A stretch of DNA of 64,000 bases from Leptospira sp. WS39.C2 (GCF_040833965.1 NZ_CP162142.1:3020001-3084000), one strand, 5' to 3'. Shown: positions 54,476 to 64,000, numbered from the stretch's first letter. Translations and numbers: made by a program. Notes: generated by a model not told the origin, from the letters alone.

Positions 54476-55378
54476 TTATGCCACTTCCTTACCTCTTGCC
54501 ACTTCTAAGATGGAAAACCATTCCACTCTGGTGAGAGGGTAAGAAAAACATTCGGCTGCCGATTGGATTCTTCCCGGATCATTCGTTCCCAAAATGGGAA
54601 CGAGCCCTGCAGGATGATTGAGAAACCAAGAGTAAAGGATTTGGTCAACACTACATCCATGTTCTTTCGCAATTTCTTTTAGTTTGGACACAGTGGCCAC
54701 TTCCCTTTCCGACTTTGGTGAAAAAATCCGGCCCCCACCTGTGGGTGACCAAATCATCGGATGGATTTTATGTTCTAAGGCCTGGTCAAAAGTTCCATCA
54801 AACAATGATTCTGTGTGAAACGGATGGAACTCCACTTGGTTTGTAAAAAGAAGCTTCTGATAAACAGTTTGTAACATTTGAAACTGTGAAGGAGAAAAAT
54901 TGGAAACTCCAAAATGATTTACCTTTCCTTCCTTGATAAGTGTTTCAAATATTTCTGCTATTTCATAAGGATCCATGAGTGGATCAGGTCTGTGGATAAG
55001 AACCACATCCAAATGATCGACTTGCAACTTTCGTAAAGAACGTTCCACGGAATATCTAATGTGTTCTTTGGTAGTGTTATAGTGTTTGGTTGGAAATTTA
55101 TTACCTGGGACTTGGATTCCACATTTTGTGATGATTTTAATTTTATCTTTTAGATGAGGGTGTTTTTTAATTACATTGCCAAACAGTTCTTCATTTTCAA
55201 AGTCTCCATAAATATCGGCATGATCAAAGGTATCAATCCCAAGGTTAAGACAGGTTTCTATTTTTTTTAGGATTCTTTCGGGAGAGTTACCTTCTTTGTC
55301 TTCATGTAACCTCCAAATTCCATAAACAAGTCTTGAAATAGAAAATTTGTGTTTTGGAAATTCAATTTGAGGGACCAT
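54476..55378 (-). CDS. Aldo/keto reductase (YdhF-like)
   Basis: A 300-residue TIM-barrel NADPH oxidoreductase. The catalytic tetrad is visible as D52 (TFDHADIYG), Y57, K86 (IITKCG) and H130 (VLIHRPDP). The end of the barrel holds the cofactor-binding SxEx/ILGTN. It belongs to the AKR11/YdhF-type group. Its ATG overlaps the TAA of the SsuD-like gene upstream by one base, so the two are coupled. Confidence 0.9.
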   Translation of the reverse strand: MVPQIEFPKHKFSISRLVYGIWRLHEDKEGNSPERILKKIETCLNLGIDTFDHADIYGDFENEELFGNVIKKHPHLKDKIKIITKCGIQVPGNKFPTKHYNTTKEHIRYSVERSLRKLQVDHLDVVLIHRPDPLMDPYEIAEIFETLIKEGKVNHFGVSNFSPSQFQMLQTVYQKLLFTNQVEFHPFHTESLFDGTFDQALEHKIHPMIWSPTGGGRIFSPKSEREVATVSKLKEIAKEHGCSVDQILYSWFLNHPAGLVPILGTNDPGRIQSAAECFSYPLTRVEWFSILEVARGKEVA

Positions 55379-56541
55379 TATTTTCTTTCTCCAGTTGTCA
55401 GAGGTGTTACGGGAATTCCTTTTGGTATTCTACCTTGTGCTTCTGCAAAATTGATCGTTTTTAGTTTTGGTAAAACTTTGTTTGCGAATAACTTTGATTC
55501 TTCTATTAAAGGATAACCTGAAAATATAAATGCACGAATTCCCATTTGAATGTATCTTTGGATTTTTTCGTAAACTTGTTCTGGAGTGCCAACGATTGCA
55601 GAGCCACAACCAGACCTAGCAAGCCCAATCCCAGACCAAATCATAGGTTCAATGAATAAATCAGAACCAGCAGTCTTACGAAGTTCATCTTGGCGTAATA
55701 CTCCGGCAGAATTAGAATCAAGTGCTCTATGTTTGATATCGTATGCCTTTTCTATGTCAAGTTTTGATAACAAACGTTTTGCGGCATCTTTCGCTTCGGT
55801 TTCCGTATCCCTTACAATCAAATGAATTCGAAGTCCAAAATCAATTTTTCGCCCGAAATTTGCCGCACGTAAACTTAAATCTTTCATTGTATCGGCGAGT
55901 CTTTCTTCTGTTTCAGGCCACATCAAAAATACATCACAAAATTCCGCACATAAAGCCCTAGCATCTTCTGAGATCCCTCCGAAGTATAATAATGGCCCAC
56001 CATTGTCTTGGTACGACTTCACTGGGTCAGCCGTTAAATCAAACTGATAGTGTTTTCCTTCAAACTGGATTCGGTCTCTTGTCCAACCTTGTTGCAAAAT
56101 TTGTATGACTTCTTTAGAAATCTCGTATCTAGTTTTAGAATCACGCACCGTACCTGGTAGGTCGGAAGAGATGATGTTGATATTGAGTCTTCCTTTTAAC
56201 ATATGATCCAATGTGGATAATGTTCTTGCAAGCATCGGTGGATGGATTTCACCACAACGAATCGCTGTTAGGAGTGAAATTTGTTTTGTGAATTGGGATG
56301 CTGCTGCTGCAAAAGTTAATGTATCTTGGCCTGTTTGGTAGGAAGAAGGCAAAAGAATATTTTGGTAACCTAATTCATCTGCAGTGCGAATGATATTGGC
56401 ACAATGTTCAAAACTGGAACGTAGATTTCCATCAGGGACACCTAAAAATTCGTAATCTCCATTACAAAGGTCACAAAACCAGGCAACTTCTACAGAAGTT
56501 TCTTCAGAGCGAATGGTGGGTGCTTTGGGAATCGGATTCAT
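55378..56541 (-). CDS. LLM-class flavin monooxygenase (SsuD-like)
   Basis: A 387-residue luciferase-like FMNH2-dependent monooxygenase resembling alkanesulfonate monooxygenase SsuD. Matching segments are [35 protein letters not shown], the [11 protein letters not shown] block, [13 protein letters not shown] and IVGTPEQV. In SsuD these desulfonate alkanesulfonates when sulfate is scarce. No SsuE reductase or sulfonate transporter is next to it; an aldo/keto reductase follows, which could process the released aldehyde. The start is the ATG at 56541 (a TTG 9 bp upstream is possible). Confidence 0.85.
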   Translation of the reverse strand: MNPIPKAPTIRSEETSVEVAWFCDLCNGDYEFLGVPDGNLRSSFEHCANIIRTADELGYQNILLPSSYQTGQDTLTFAAAASQFTKQISLLTAIRCGEIHPPMLARTLSTLDHMLKGRLNINIISSDLPGTVRDSKTRYEISKEVIQILQQGWTRDRIQFEGKHYQFDLTADPVKSYQDNGGPLLYFGGISEDARALCAEFCDVFLMWPETEERLADTMKDLSLRAANFGRKIDFGLRIHLIVRDTETEAKDAAKRLLSKLDIEKAYDIKHRALDSNSAGVLRQDELRKTAGSDLFIEPMIWSGIGLARSGCGSAIVGTPEQVYEKIQRYIQMGIRAFIFSGYPLIEESKLFANKVLPKLKTINFAEAQGRIPKGIPVTPLTTGERK

Positions 56542-56653
56542 TGTTGCCAATGGAAACCGAGATACTATGAAACGACAAGAGGGATTTCAAAAAATCTATC
56601 GCTTGCTTTATTTTTATAAAGAAACTAGTCTGACGATTCCATTCTGACCATTC

Positions 56654-58498
56654 ATGATCACAACGATTGATATCCTCTTTTTTAGTTTTACATTTTTATT
56701 GGTACTCGGGGTAGGAATGTATGCGGGTAGAAAAGAATCCTCCTCTAATGATTATTTTTTAGGTGGCAGAAGCCTTCCTTGGTGGGGGATCGCGGGATCC
56801 CTATTTGGAACCAATATTTCTGCAAACCACTTGGTTGGGATGCTCGGAATTGGATTTTCCGTCGGGTTCGCCCAGAGCCATTATGAATTTGGTTCCATTC
56901 CTGCCATTGTATTATTGGCCTTTGTCTTTTTACCTCTTTTCAGACGAAAAAAGTTTTTTACTCTTTCCCAGTTTTTGCAAGAAAAGTTCGGAAAAGAAAC
57001 AGGAAGGATCTATTCAGCAATTTCACTCATCCTAATCACGATCCAACTCACTGGAGCCCTTTACATCGGCGCTCGCAGTTTTTTACCATTTATACAAAAC
57101 TTAGGAATCCAAATTTCTTATTCTGAACTTGTGATTTGGATTGCTTTTACATCTACCATTTACACTTGGTTTGGTGGACTAAAGTCGGTAGTTTATACGG
57201 ATGTAATCCAAACATTTCTAATTTTAGCTTCTGGAATTGTCCTTGCTTACCTTTCTATCACAAGACCAGAAGTTGGAGGAATTTGGGAATTATTAGCTCG
57301 GGAAGAAACAAGGGTTGATGGACTAAGCAAAATGAGTTTGTACCTTCCGACCAATCACCCTACTCTACCTTGGACAGGTGCCTTAAGTGGACTTTTTTTA
57401 CTACATACTTTTTATTGGAATACAAACCAATATGTCGTACAACGCACATTAGGTGGAAAATCACTTAAAGAAGCAAGACTTGGGATACTTGTGGGAGGTC
57501 TTCTAAAACTCACGGTACCATTTTTCTCAATTCTGACTGGTGTAGCAGCATATCAAATATGGGCTTCCCTTGGGGAAACAACAAACATCGCACCGGATGA
57601 AGCTTTTTCACAATTGGTGGTCCTAGTTGTGCCAGTTGGTTACGGACTTATTGGAGTGATACTTGCAGGATTACTTGGAGCAATTTTTTCAAGTATTGAT
57701 TCTATGTTACACTCTGCTGCCACTTTATTCACGATTGATTTCTATAAACCATACTTTGAAAAAAACGGAAAAACTTTATCTGATAAAAATGAAATGAATT
57801 CAGGGAGAATTTTTCTTTTAGTATTTTCTTTCGTTGTTACTGGATTTGCCATTTTGCTCATAGATCCCAATTCAAAGAAAAATTTCTTTATCGAACTTTC
57901 AAATCAAAGCTCACATTTCACACCAGCATTGCTTGTTGTTTTTTTATTAGGAATATTAAATTTTCAAGTAAAAACAAACACGATTTGTTTCATTATCCTA
58001 ACAACACCTATCATCTCACTCATTAGTCCCTATTTATATTCAAACTTTGCTCCGCAAACTATCAAACTAATTTTTGGAGAAGAATTGAACTTTCTACATA
58101 GAGTATTTCTTATGTTTCATTTCGCATTATTTTCTCTAATCATCATAAGTTCCTTACAAAACAAATTGGATAGAAGAAATAATCATATAAACTTCACTCT
58201 TGTTGATGCTGACATATCCCATTTTGAAAAATTCAAATCCTTATTATCCAATATCCCAAACCTATACAAACTTTTTATCGTAATCTTTTTCTCCCTTATT
58301 TCCCTCAGAATCCAACTCCCAGAAGCAAAATCTTATATTGCATTTTTGGGATTTCTTTTATTTTTTCTTTTTTCTTGTTTATTGACATATAGGATCAAGT
58401 CTCCCAAACAAACGTTTGCTGCCTTATTTCGAAAACGTGACGAATGGTTATACGGAATTTTATTAGGTCTAACGTTTTCCTTTTATCTCTGGTTCTAA
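56654..58498 (+). CDS. Sodium:solute symporter (SSS family)
   Basis: A 614-residue inner membrane transporter with about 14-15 hydrophobic segments. DYFLGGRSLPWWGIAGSLFG at the N-terminus and the unwound GTNISANHLVG helix 1 are SSS hallmarks, as is the sodium-site helix AGLLGAIFSSIDSMLHSAATL. Similar to the SGLT branch. The substrate is not evident (sugar, inositol or an organic acid). It is divergent from the SsuD-like gene; no operon partner. Confidence 0.9.
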   Translation: MITTIDILFFSFTFLLVLGVGMYAGRKESSSNDYFLGGRSLPWWGIAGSLFGTNISANHLVGMLGIGFSVGFAQSHYEFGSIPAIVLLAFVFLPLFRRKKFFTLSQFLQEKFGKETGRIYSAISLILITIQLTGALYIGARSFLPFIQNLGIQISYSELVIWIAFTSTIYTWFGGLKSVVYTDVIQTFLILASGIVLAYLSITRPEVGGIWELLAREETRVDGLSKMSLYLPTNHPTLPWTGALSGLFLLHTFYWNTNQYVVQRTLGGKSLKEARLGILVGGLLKLTVPFFSILTGVAAYQIWASLGETTNIAPDEAFSQLVVLVVPVGYGLIGVILAGLLGAIFSSIDSMLHSAATLFTIDFYKPYFEKNGKTLSDKNEMNSGRIFLLVFSFVVTGFAILLIDPNSKKNFFIELSNQSSHFTPALLVVFLLGILNFQVKTNTICFIILTTPIISLISPYLYSNFAPQTIKLIFGEELNFLHRVFLMFHFALFSLIIISSLQNKLDRRNNHINFTLVDADISHFEKFKSLLSNIPNLYKLFIVIFFSLISLRIQLPEAKSYIAFLGFLLFFLFSCLLTYRIKSPKQTFAALFRKRDEWLYGILLGLTFSFYLWF

Positions 58499-58591
58499 GA
58501 AAATGTCCCACTGATTCAATTTAGCATTCAGAAATGTATTGGCAAAACAGAGATCAGGTGGTGTTATAGCATTAATTCAACAGGGAAACTT

Positions 58592-59347
58592 ATGATCATA
58601 CTAGAAAAAGCAAATCAAAAACATAGATTCCCTATTGTAACCATCTGTTTCATCTTTTTAACTTTGTTTACGTTATTATTCGATTCTTATGATTCCTATT
58701 CATTTACACCGAAAAAAGATTTCGGAATTAGCTTTGTGACATCTTATTTTTTTAATTCAACATTTACGGAATGGCTAACGAACGTAATTTATCTATACAT
58801 GTTTGCAGATAACGTTGAAGATGTGGTAGGTCACTTTACTTTTTTCTTTTTATTTTTTCTCTTTGGACTGATTGGAAATTTGACTTACTTTTTTTTCCAT
58901 ACAAATTCAATTTTACCAGTGATCGGAACATCTGCCGTAGTTTCTGGTTTTTTAGGAATGTACTATGTATTTTTTCCAAATGTAAAAAGTACAATGGTAT
59001 TTGAGAAAGTCAGCCTAAACAATGTTCCAATATTTTTAAGTCTAAGTATATGGATTCTCGTACAAACATATTTGTATTTAGTGGAGTTACATTATGAAGT
59101 TCGAAGTACATATATAGGCCAAGTGGTTACTTTTTTTATTGGGATGTTGCTTGCACATGTTTTGGTCCGTAACCAAGTTTTAGACCGACTCGAGCATAAT
59201 TTACGCATATCAACATTTCAAAACAAAACCGTATTGTGCCCTTCTTGTAACCACCCAATCCCCATTCAGAAATATGGTAGGATCCATTGTAGCACTTGCC
59301 AAACAAATTTTTTCTTCGATCGAACAGGAAAAAAATTTTTACCCTAA
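58592..59347 (+). CDS. Degenerate rhomboid-like protein with C-terminal zinc ribbon
   Basis: A 251-residue protein with about six membrane helices and a cytoplasmic tail. The rhomboid pattern is present: TNVIYLYMFADNVEDVVGH (typical NxxxLWxFGDNVED) and GTSAVVSGFLGMYY with a Ser (S114) as in GASG. The second catalytic residue, His in the AHxxG helix, appears to be Tyr (Y174 in STYIGQ), so it is probably not a protease. Two CxxC pairs (C216/C219 and C233/C236) form a zinc ribbon at the end. AGGGAAAC precedes the ATG. Confidence 0.78.
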   Translation: MIILEKANQKHRFPIVTICFIFLTLFTLLFDSYDSYSFTPKKDFGISFVTSYFFNSTFTEWLTNVIYLYMFADNVEDVVGHFTFFFLFFLFGLIGNLTYFFFHTNSILPVIGTSAVVSGFLGMYYVFFPNVKSTMVFEKVSLNNVPIFLSLSIWILVQTYLYLVELHYEVRSTYIGQVVTFFIGMLLAHVLVRNQVLDRLEHNLRISTFQNKTVLCPSCNHPIPIQKYGRIHCSTCQTNFFFDRTGKKFLP

Positions 59348-59715
59348 TGGTTTATCATCTAAGTATTTGGACATTTAGATTCCTATTTTTACTAATTTTT
59401 TCTACATCTATCATTAAATTTTCAATTCCGACCTAAGGTAATACAAAATCGATTGGATCGACTTGTAAATTATATTCACCTGATTACCAAAACAAAGTAA
59501 TCTGTAACCACCAAATCATTACAATCACTGATAAAAAAGGAAAACCAATAAACACAATCCGAAAAAGGAGAAGCCACTCCTTTTGATTTAAATCAGATAG
59601 GAGCCAATTGGGTAATCGTCCGTTAATCCAAAAAATTCCAATTTAAGAAATGGCTTGTAAACAAAATCAAATTTTAGATTAGTATCAATGGGGAAATAAA
59701 TTTCTCATTTATCTT
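59348..59715. other. Intergenic gap with possible minus-strand gene remnant
   Basis: No complete gene is seen in these 368 bp. On the minus strand 59484-59642 is open for 52 codons and encodes a protein-like string ending in a helix (RLPNWLLSDLNQKEWLLL, then GFPFLSVIVMIWW), but with an upstream stop and no start codon in the right place. It may be a decayed piece of a small membrane protein. The rest is AT-rich with no visible elements. Confidence 0.35.
59484..59642 (-). pseudogene. Possible fragment of a membrane protein gene
   Basis: A 52-codon open frame between two stops, low in rare codons and with a clear amphipathic-then-hydrophobic profile. There is no ATG, GTG or TTG near its 5' end and no ribosome binding site. 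It could be the C-terminal end of a lost gene, or chance. Confidence 0.3.
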
Positions 59716-60435
59716 ATGAAGAAAAAAAACTTGAGCATTGTGATCCCTTGTTATCGAGAATCCAAGCGGTTACCGACGTATCTCAATTCATTGGTCGAAA
59801 TGTTCCAAGGAAATCCTAATGTAAATTTTATCATTATAGATGACGGCAGTCCCCATAAGGAATTTTCAAAACTCAAACAAAAAATCCAAAACATTTTATC
59901 GAATCCTCAATTCACGCTGTTTCATTATGAAAAAAATATCGGCAAAGGGCATGCCATCCAATATGGATTGGAAAAAACAGAAGGAAACTATTTAGGTTTT
60001 ATTGACGCTGATGGAGCCACACCTGCTTATGAAGTAAAAAGAATGTGGGACCACATCAACATTCATAATGAAATTGATTTAATTGTCGGGTCTAGAATTC
60101 CAATGCACGGAAAAACGGTGAAAAAATCTTTCCATCGGCATATAGCAAACAGAATTTTTTCTTTCTATTTTCATAAAATATTCGAGATCCAAATCTATGA
60201 CCCCCAATGCGGGTGCAAAATTTTCAAACGCTCAAGTTACGACAAAATCAAAGGAAAAATAACAGACTTACGATGGTTATGGGACACACAACTTTTAATT
60301 CTTTTTCACAGAAATCATCAAACTATTGTAGAATTTCCAATCGATTGGAATGAGATTCCTAATTCCAAATTTAGTTTTTTTAAAGATTCATTTTCTGTTT
60401 TACTTTCTATTTGGAAATACAGAAAATTAAAATAA
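59716..60435 (+). CDS. Family 2 glycosyltransferase, dolichyl-phosphate-sugar synthase type
   Basis: A 239-residue GT2 enzyme. The N-terminus NLSIVIPCYRESKRLPTYL, the IIDDGSP motif, NIGKGHAIQYG and the DADGATP motif (Asp-x-Asp metal site) match the DPM1/Alg5 group. There is no C-terminal membrane pair, so it is probably peripheral at the inner membrane. It would transfer a hexose to a polyprenyl phosphate. No other glycan genes are nearby. Confidence 0.88.
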   Translation: MKKKNLSIVIPCYRESKRLPTYLNSLVEMFQGNPNVNFIIIDDGSPHKEFSKLKQKIQNILSNPQFTLFHYEKNIGKGHAIQYGLEKTEGNYLGFIDADGATPAYEVKRMWDHINIHNEIDLIVGSRIPMHGKTVKKSFHRHIANRIFSFYFHKIFEIQIYDPQCGCKIFKRSSYDKIKGKITDLRWLWDTQLLILFHRNHQTIVEFPIDWNEIPNSKFSFFKDSFSVLLSIWKYRKLK

Positions 60436-60450
60436 AGGTAAATCTATTTA

Positions 60451-61725
60451 TTACTTTGATTTGATCTTTTTCTTTTCAGAAATTGCATAGATTTTTTTAG
60501 GCGAACTGATTCCTTTTAACTTATGTTCACCAAGTTCTTCCCAACGAACAGGGATTTGGTGCGCCAAATTTTCAGATGCCAATACTGCTTTTCCTAACTC
60601 GCCACACATTCCCGCAATCCGACTGGTTAAATTCACAGCTTCTCCGATAACTGTAAAATCTAGCCGATCCATAGACCCAATATTTCCATATAAGATTTCG
60701 CCAGAATGAAGTCCCACTCCGTGATGGATTGGAATTTTTCCATCTGTCATTCTTAAAGTATTTATTTTATTAAGCTCTTCACCTAATTTACGTACAGCGA
60801 GCAGTACTTTTTTACCAACGACACGTTTATTTTTATTGTGATATGGGAAAACAGCAAGAATTCCATCTCCTAATAATTTTAATACCTCTCCACCGAATTT
60901 TTCGATTTGTGGTATGGCTACGCCAAAATAATCATTTAACAATTGAATCACCTCTTTTGGAGAAAGTGATTCACTAATACCTGAATAGTTTCGAATATCG
61001 GAAAACCAAATTACGGATTGGATATTTTCCAACTCACCTAAATAGATTTTCCCAGAATATACTGTTGAACCAGTTCTTTTGCCTAAATAGATGCTTAACA
61101 ACGATTCGGTGAGCTCTGACTGGATGAAAGTCCACCATTTTAGTGCGACTAAATTTAATGATTTTGTTAAAAAATCAATTTCAACATTCGTAAATCCATC
61201 CGGTTTTTTTGTTAACAAACTCAGGAAAGCATAACTATTTCCCTTTTGTATGACAGGTACTGCTAAATATCCAGTCGCACCTGATGGAGCCAACTCCTCT
61301 AATATTGGGTAAGGATATTCACCATTAAATCCATTTTCAAATTGATAATAATATGTTTTTTTAGTAGTTAAAACATATTGAATTGGACTTGCGATGAATT
61401 GTGATGACTGAATGGAACCTAACCTAAATTTAGTGACTCGAATAGATGAATCTGGAAACTCGTGGAACGTACTTGAATGGAATAAAGAATTCACTTGAAT
61501 GTCAAAGACATCTTTTTGGTCGTTAGGTGCCCAAAGGTATGCCAATGTTTCTACTTGTGGATGCAAAGTTTTTGTACCCATATTCCCACGAGTAATTTGA
61601 AGGCCTAATGATTGTAAGTATTGAATATATGAATGGAATAAAACAGCTGGGGAATCTATTTTTGGAAGTTCCACCAGATACCAATCCATAAATGTATCGA
61701 GTAAAGATTTGGATTCGTTAGTCAT
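60451..61725 (-). CDS. Class III adenylate cyclase
   Basis: A 424-residue soluble protein with an N-terminal GAF-like sensor region (about 20-200) and a class III cyclase domain (about 235-415). Metal-binding Asp are D243 (FSDIR) and D287 (GDG). The substrate pair K283 and D356 (the DFTVIG segment) points to ATP rather than GTP. The transition-state residues N365 and R369 are present. It is predicted active, making cAMP. No membrane segments are seen. Confidence 0.88.
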   Translation of the reverse strand: MTNESKSLLDTFMDWYLVELPKIDSPAVLFHSYIQYLQSLGLQITRGNMGTKTLHPQVETLAYLWAPNDQKDVFDIQVNSLFHSSTFHEFPDSSIRVTKFRLGSIQSSQFIASPIQYVLTTKKTYYYQFENGFNGEYPYPILEELAPSGATGYLAVPVIQKGNSYAFLSLLTKKPDGFTNVEIDFLTKSLNLVALKWWTFIQSELTESLLSIYLGKRTGSTVYSGKIYLGELENIQSVIWFSDIRNYSGISESLSPKEVIQLLNDYFGVAIPQIEKFGGEVLKLLGDGILAVFPYHNKNKRVVGKKVLLAVRKLGEELNKINTLRMTDGKIPIHHGVGLHSGEILYGNIGSMDRLDFTVIGEAVNLTSRIAGMCGELGKAVLASENLAHQIPVRWEELGEHKLKGISSPKKIYAISEKKKIKSK

Positions 61726-61771
61726 GGAAAGTTAATTGGATTTAGAAAAAGAAAGAAGGCAAGAAAATAAA

Positions 61772-61805
61772 GAAACCAAAATCACCCTGCCAAAAGACAG
61801 GGTGA
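61772..61805 (-). terminator. Terminator of the isocitrate dehydrogenase gene
   Basis: TCACCCTG and CAGGGTGA form an 8-bp perfect stem around an 8-base loop, followed on the minus strand by a T-rich tract. It begins 11 bp after the stop. Confidence 0.85.
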
Positions 61806-61816
61806 AAGTTTAAAAG

Positions 61817-63028
61817 TTATTTGAGTTTTGCATCCAAACGTTTTTGTACTGCTTCCATAAATTGAAAGGTATCCAATTCTGTCTTTTTTGCAGCTGTAGA
61901 TAGAGAAAGTAGATCTTTTGTCATTTCCCCACCTTCAATCGTTTCGATGATCGCTTCTTCTAATTTGTGAGCAAAATTCACTACATCTGGTGTTCCATCG
62001 AGTTCACCACGTTTTGCAAGAGCACCTGTCCATGCAAAAATAGAGGCAACTGAGTTTGTAGATGTGGTTTCCCCTTTTTGGTACTTACGATAGTGGCGAG
62101 TCACAGTTCCGTGTGCAGCTTCGTATTCGTATTTTCCGTCTGGAGACACAAGAACTGATGTCATGAGACCAAGTGATCCAAAACCAGAAGCAACCATATC
62201 ACTCATTACGTCACCATCGTAGTTCATGAGAGCCCAAAGTTGTCCACCTTCGTTTTTCATGATTTGCGCAACCGCATCATCAATGAGGTAATAACTGTAA
62301 GTGATACCAGCAGCTTTCATTGCGGCTTCTTGTTCTTTTGCCATAGTATCAAAGATATCACGGAAACGAGCATGGTATTTTTTAGAGATAGTGTCTTTTG
62401 TCGCAAACCAGATGCTGATTTTTTCAGATAAGGCATAAGTGAAACATGCTTTTGCAAACGACTTAATGGACTCATCTAAGTTGTGCATTGCAAGGGCAAC
62501 ACCTGCACCTTTAAATTCATTCACAAGTAATCTTTGTTTTTCTTTTCCACTTGCGTCAGTATAAACGAGTTCAACTTTTCCTGGGCCATCAACCAGAATC
62601 TCTACGTCACGATAAATATCACCATAAGCATGACGACCAATCGCAATTGGTTTTTTCCATGAATTTACAGCTGCAGGGATATTTTTGATAATGATAGGTT
62701 TACGAAAAACTGTTCCATCTAAAATGGCACGTATAGTTCCGTTAGGTGACTTCCACTCTTGTTTTAAATTGTATTCTTTTACACGGTCTGCGTTGGGAGT
62801 GATAGTCGCACATTTAACACCAACACCATGTTTTTTGATCGCATTTGCAGAATCAACAGTCACTTGGTCATCAGTTTTATCACGATACTCAACACCTAAG
62901 TCATAATACTCTAATGTAATATCTAAATAAGGGTGGATAAAACGATCTTTGATTTCTTTCCAGATAATCCTTGTCATTTCATCGCCGTCTAACTCTACTA
63001 ACGGTGTTTTTACTTTAATTTTTCCCAT
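61817..63028 (-). CDS. icd: NADP-dependent isocitrate dehydrogenase
   Basis: A 403-residue TCA-cycle enzyme (isocitrate to 2-oxoglutarate). The sequence [30 protein letters not shown] and [17 protein letters not shown] are typical of the eukaryotic-type (subfamily II) homodimeric NADP enzyme. The metal-binding [11 protein letters not shown] and the NADP-site HGTVTRHYR are present. AGGAG precedes the ATG. Subfamily II distinguishes it from the E. coli-type Icd. Confidence 0.95.
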   Translation of the reverse strand: MGKIKVKTPLVELDGDEMTRIIWKEIKDRFIHPYLDITLEYYDLGVEYRDKTDDQVTVDSANAIKKHGVGVKCATITPNADRVKEYNLKQEWKSPNGTIRAILDGTVFRKPIIIKNIPAAVNSWKKPIAIGRHAYGDIYRDVEILVDGPGKVELVYTDASGKEKQRLLVNEFKGAGVALAMHNLDESIKSFAKACFTYALSEKISIWFATKDTISKKYHARFRDIFDTMAKEQEAAMKAAGITYSYYLIDDAVAQIMKNEGGQLWALMNYDGDVMSDMVASGFGSLGLMTSVLVSPDGKYEYEAAHGTVTRHYRKYQKGETTSTNSVASIFAWTGALAKRGELDGTPDVVNFAHKLEEAIIETIEGGEMTKDLLSLSTAAKKTELDTFQFMEAVQKRLDAKLK

Positions 63029-63074
63029 TGATTTCTCCTAAACTCATTCAATTTTTGATTCGCATTTATAAGAC

Positions 63075-63641
63075 TTAATTCGGATGTCCGAAGTACGTAT
63101 TCCAAAGGTAATGACAAAACTCTGTCGAATTATTGATCGCTCCTGAAATGGTATGAATTCCAGTGAGAGATGTATATCTTTTTCTATAGGCATCCGATTC
63201 GGAAATTGCAGAAAGTTTCGATTCAAGATGTAATAAAACTTCCTTCCAGGATTCACATTGTTCCTTTACCATTGGGTCTGTTGCTTTGATGGTCAGATTT
63301 TTTGCTTCCGAAATTTGAATTTCCCAAAAATGAGCAGGAAAAGCTGGGGGAGTGTATTTATCTCTAATGGATTCTAAATCTTTCTCAATTTCTTGGTCTT
63401 TGAAACTATGAAAAAAGAAAAAACCACTGAGTTTCAAAGAAATAGGTAGGTAAAATCGGAAGGTTTTATCATAAGAAACCATCTGTTGCAAAACCCATTG
63501 GGGAGACTTTCCCGTGGTTCCTTTTTCTTGGAAGGTTTTGCTGTCAAAAGATGTTAATTCATCAAAACAGTATTGGGCGAAACGAAGTTTCTCTTTCCAG
63601 AATATTTCTAAGATCTCCGTGACCATGTTCGTTTCGTTCAT
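63075..63641 (-). CDS. Hypothetical DinB-like protein
   Basis: A 188-residue helical protein. The ATG at 63641 is chosen over a TTG at 63692, since the extra residues look like a non-conserved tail. It has a profile of four long helices and the segment SPQWVLQQMVSYDKTFRFYLP, which resembles the second helix of DinB-type four-helix bundles, but no metal-binding histidine triad is evident. Function not known. It follows icd on the other side of a 46-bp gap, in the same orientation. Confidence 0.6.
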   Translation of the reverse strand: MNETNMVTEILEIFWKEKLRFAQYCFDELTSFDSKTFQEKGTTGKSPQWVLQQMVSYDKTFRFYLPISLKLSGFFFFHSFKDQEIEKDLESIRDKYTPPAFPAHFWEIQISEAKNLTIKATDPMVKEQCESWKEVLLHLESKLSAISESDAYRKRYTSLTGIHTISGAINNSTEFCHYLWNTYFGHPN

Positions 63642-63719
63642 CTTGGATAGGGGAAAGTATTTTTCAAGTGAGAATCCTTTTTTAAGAACCAAGTGTCATG
63701 ATCGAATACCCCCAAATGT

Positions 63720-64000
63720 ATGAACGAAAATGACTTATCTTGGCATGAACTGGTTACCAAAAAGGAAGAATTTTTACACATCCTAAGGATTCTGAACCAT
63801 TATTATGAAATGCGCGGAGAAACGAAGTCCAAACAATTTGGATTCCGGCGTGTTCTCGCTGATTCTGATCCAAATTCGGTGCAGATCTTTTTTGCCAAAT
63901 TGGGATCTTTTGAATACCAAGTGGCTTGTCGGATTTTGCCAAATGAGGACACCGAATCTTGGATCCACATCGATGGGATCGCAGAGGAAAGAGAACGTCT
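63720..64000 (+). CDS. Partial hypothetical protein, runs off the window
   Basis: An open frame of 93 codons from ATG 63720 (reads MNENDLSWHELVTKKEEFLH...) to the end of the window with no stop. The sequence has normal codon use and an alternation of charged helices and beta-strands. The gene is divergent from the DinB-like gene. Not recognised; the true length and function need the next window. Confidence 0.6.
   Translation, partial: MNENDLSWHELVTKKEEFLHILRILNHYYEMRGETKSKQFGFRRVLADSDPNSVQIFFAKLGSFEYQVACRILPNEDTESWIHIDGIAEERER

Noticed and set aside
1..64000. tRNA, rRNA, prophage or origin of replication
   Set aside because: I saw no conserved tRNA or rRNA sequence, no phage structural genes, and no dnaA or clustered DnaA boxes.

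Overview
The window looks like a chromosomal stretch from a spirochaete of the genus Leptospira, probably a saprophytic or environmental lineage. This rests on the AT-rich sequence, the many spirochaete-style lipoproteins with relaxed lipoboxes, the PEGA-domain, DUF115 and large carboxypeptidase-regulatory-like lipoproteins, and the abundance of PAS, GGDEF, class III cyclase and MCP signalling genes. The assignment comes from recall of protein families; no database search was run. I see no rRNA, tRNA, CRISPR array, transposase or prophage.

Layout. 1-486 is intergenic and holds copy A of a GC-rich dispersed repeat. 487-7244 is a tight minus-strand cluster: a Cys-rich small protein, RnfC-like and RnfD-like proteins, an EIIA-Ntr-like protein, DppB/DppC-type permeases and a PEGA lipoprotein-like protein. 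7322-11904 has a processive glycosyltransferase, a large polytopic protein and a MotA-like stator protein. 12032-16250 has a stand-alone RlmK-type methyltransferase, RNase H, a lipoprotein, a Fur-family regulator and a CCA-adding enzyme, with repeat copy B in the divergent promoter region. 16430-24145 is an envelope block: porin, lipoproteins, an MCP, a di-heme peroxidase, then a cobalamin riboswitch leading two lipoproteins. 24269-28315 is a TlpA-like lipoprotein, a glutamine amidotransferase and SecA, on the minus strand. 28453-32917 has an acidic protein, a DUF115 protein that seems to lack a normal start codon, an ATPase-HDOD fusion and an ABC ATPase. 33038-36766 is one giant lipoprotein. 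37010-40031 has DUF445, an epimerase and a secreted protein.

40243-42697 is a compact arsenic resistance operon (arsR, arsC, DUF6428, acr3) with a recognisable promoter/operator and terminator. 42722-47579 has an Old Yellow Enzyme homologue, a GAF-GGDEF protein, a membrane protein and a multi-PAS protein that ends after a DHp-like domain. 47640-48440 holds a second kind of GC-rich palindromic element, a GNAT gene and repeat copy C. 48463-64000 is mainly metabolic: acyl-CoA dehydrogenase, lipoprotein hydrolase, SDR, YiiX-like hydrolase, membrane ACP-like protein, ArsR/SRPBCC pair, aldo/keto reductase with SsuD-like monooxygenase, SSS symporter, degenerate rhomboid, glycosyltransferase, adenylate cyclase and NADP isocitrate dehydrogenase.

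The parts most worth a second look are the three-copy dispersed repeat, the cobalamin-controlled lipoprotein pair without a TonB receptor beside it, the orphan RnfCD-like operon, the missing start codon of the DUF115 gene, and several proteins that keep a family fold but lack a key residue or domain (rhomboid, histidine kinase, ACP).
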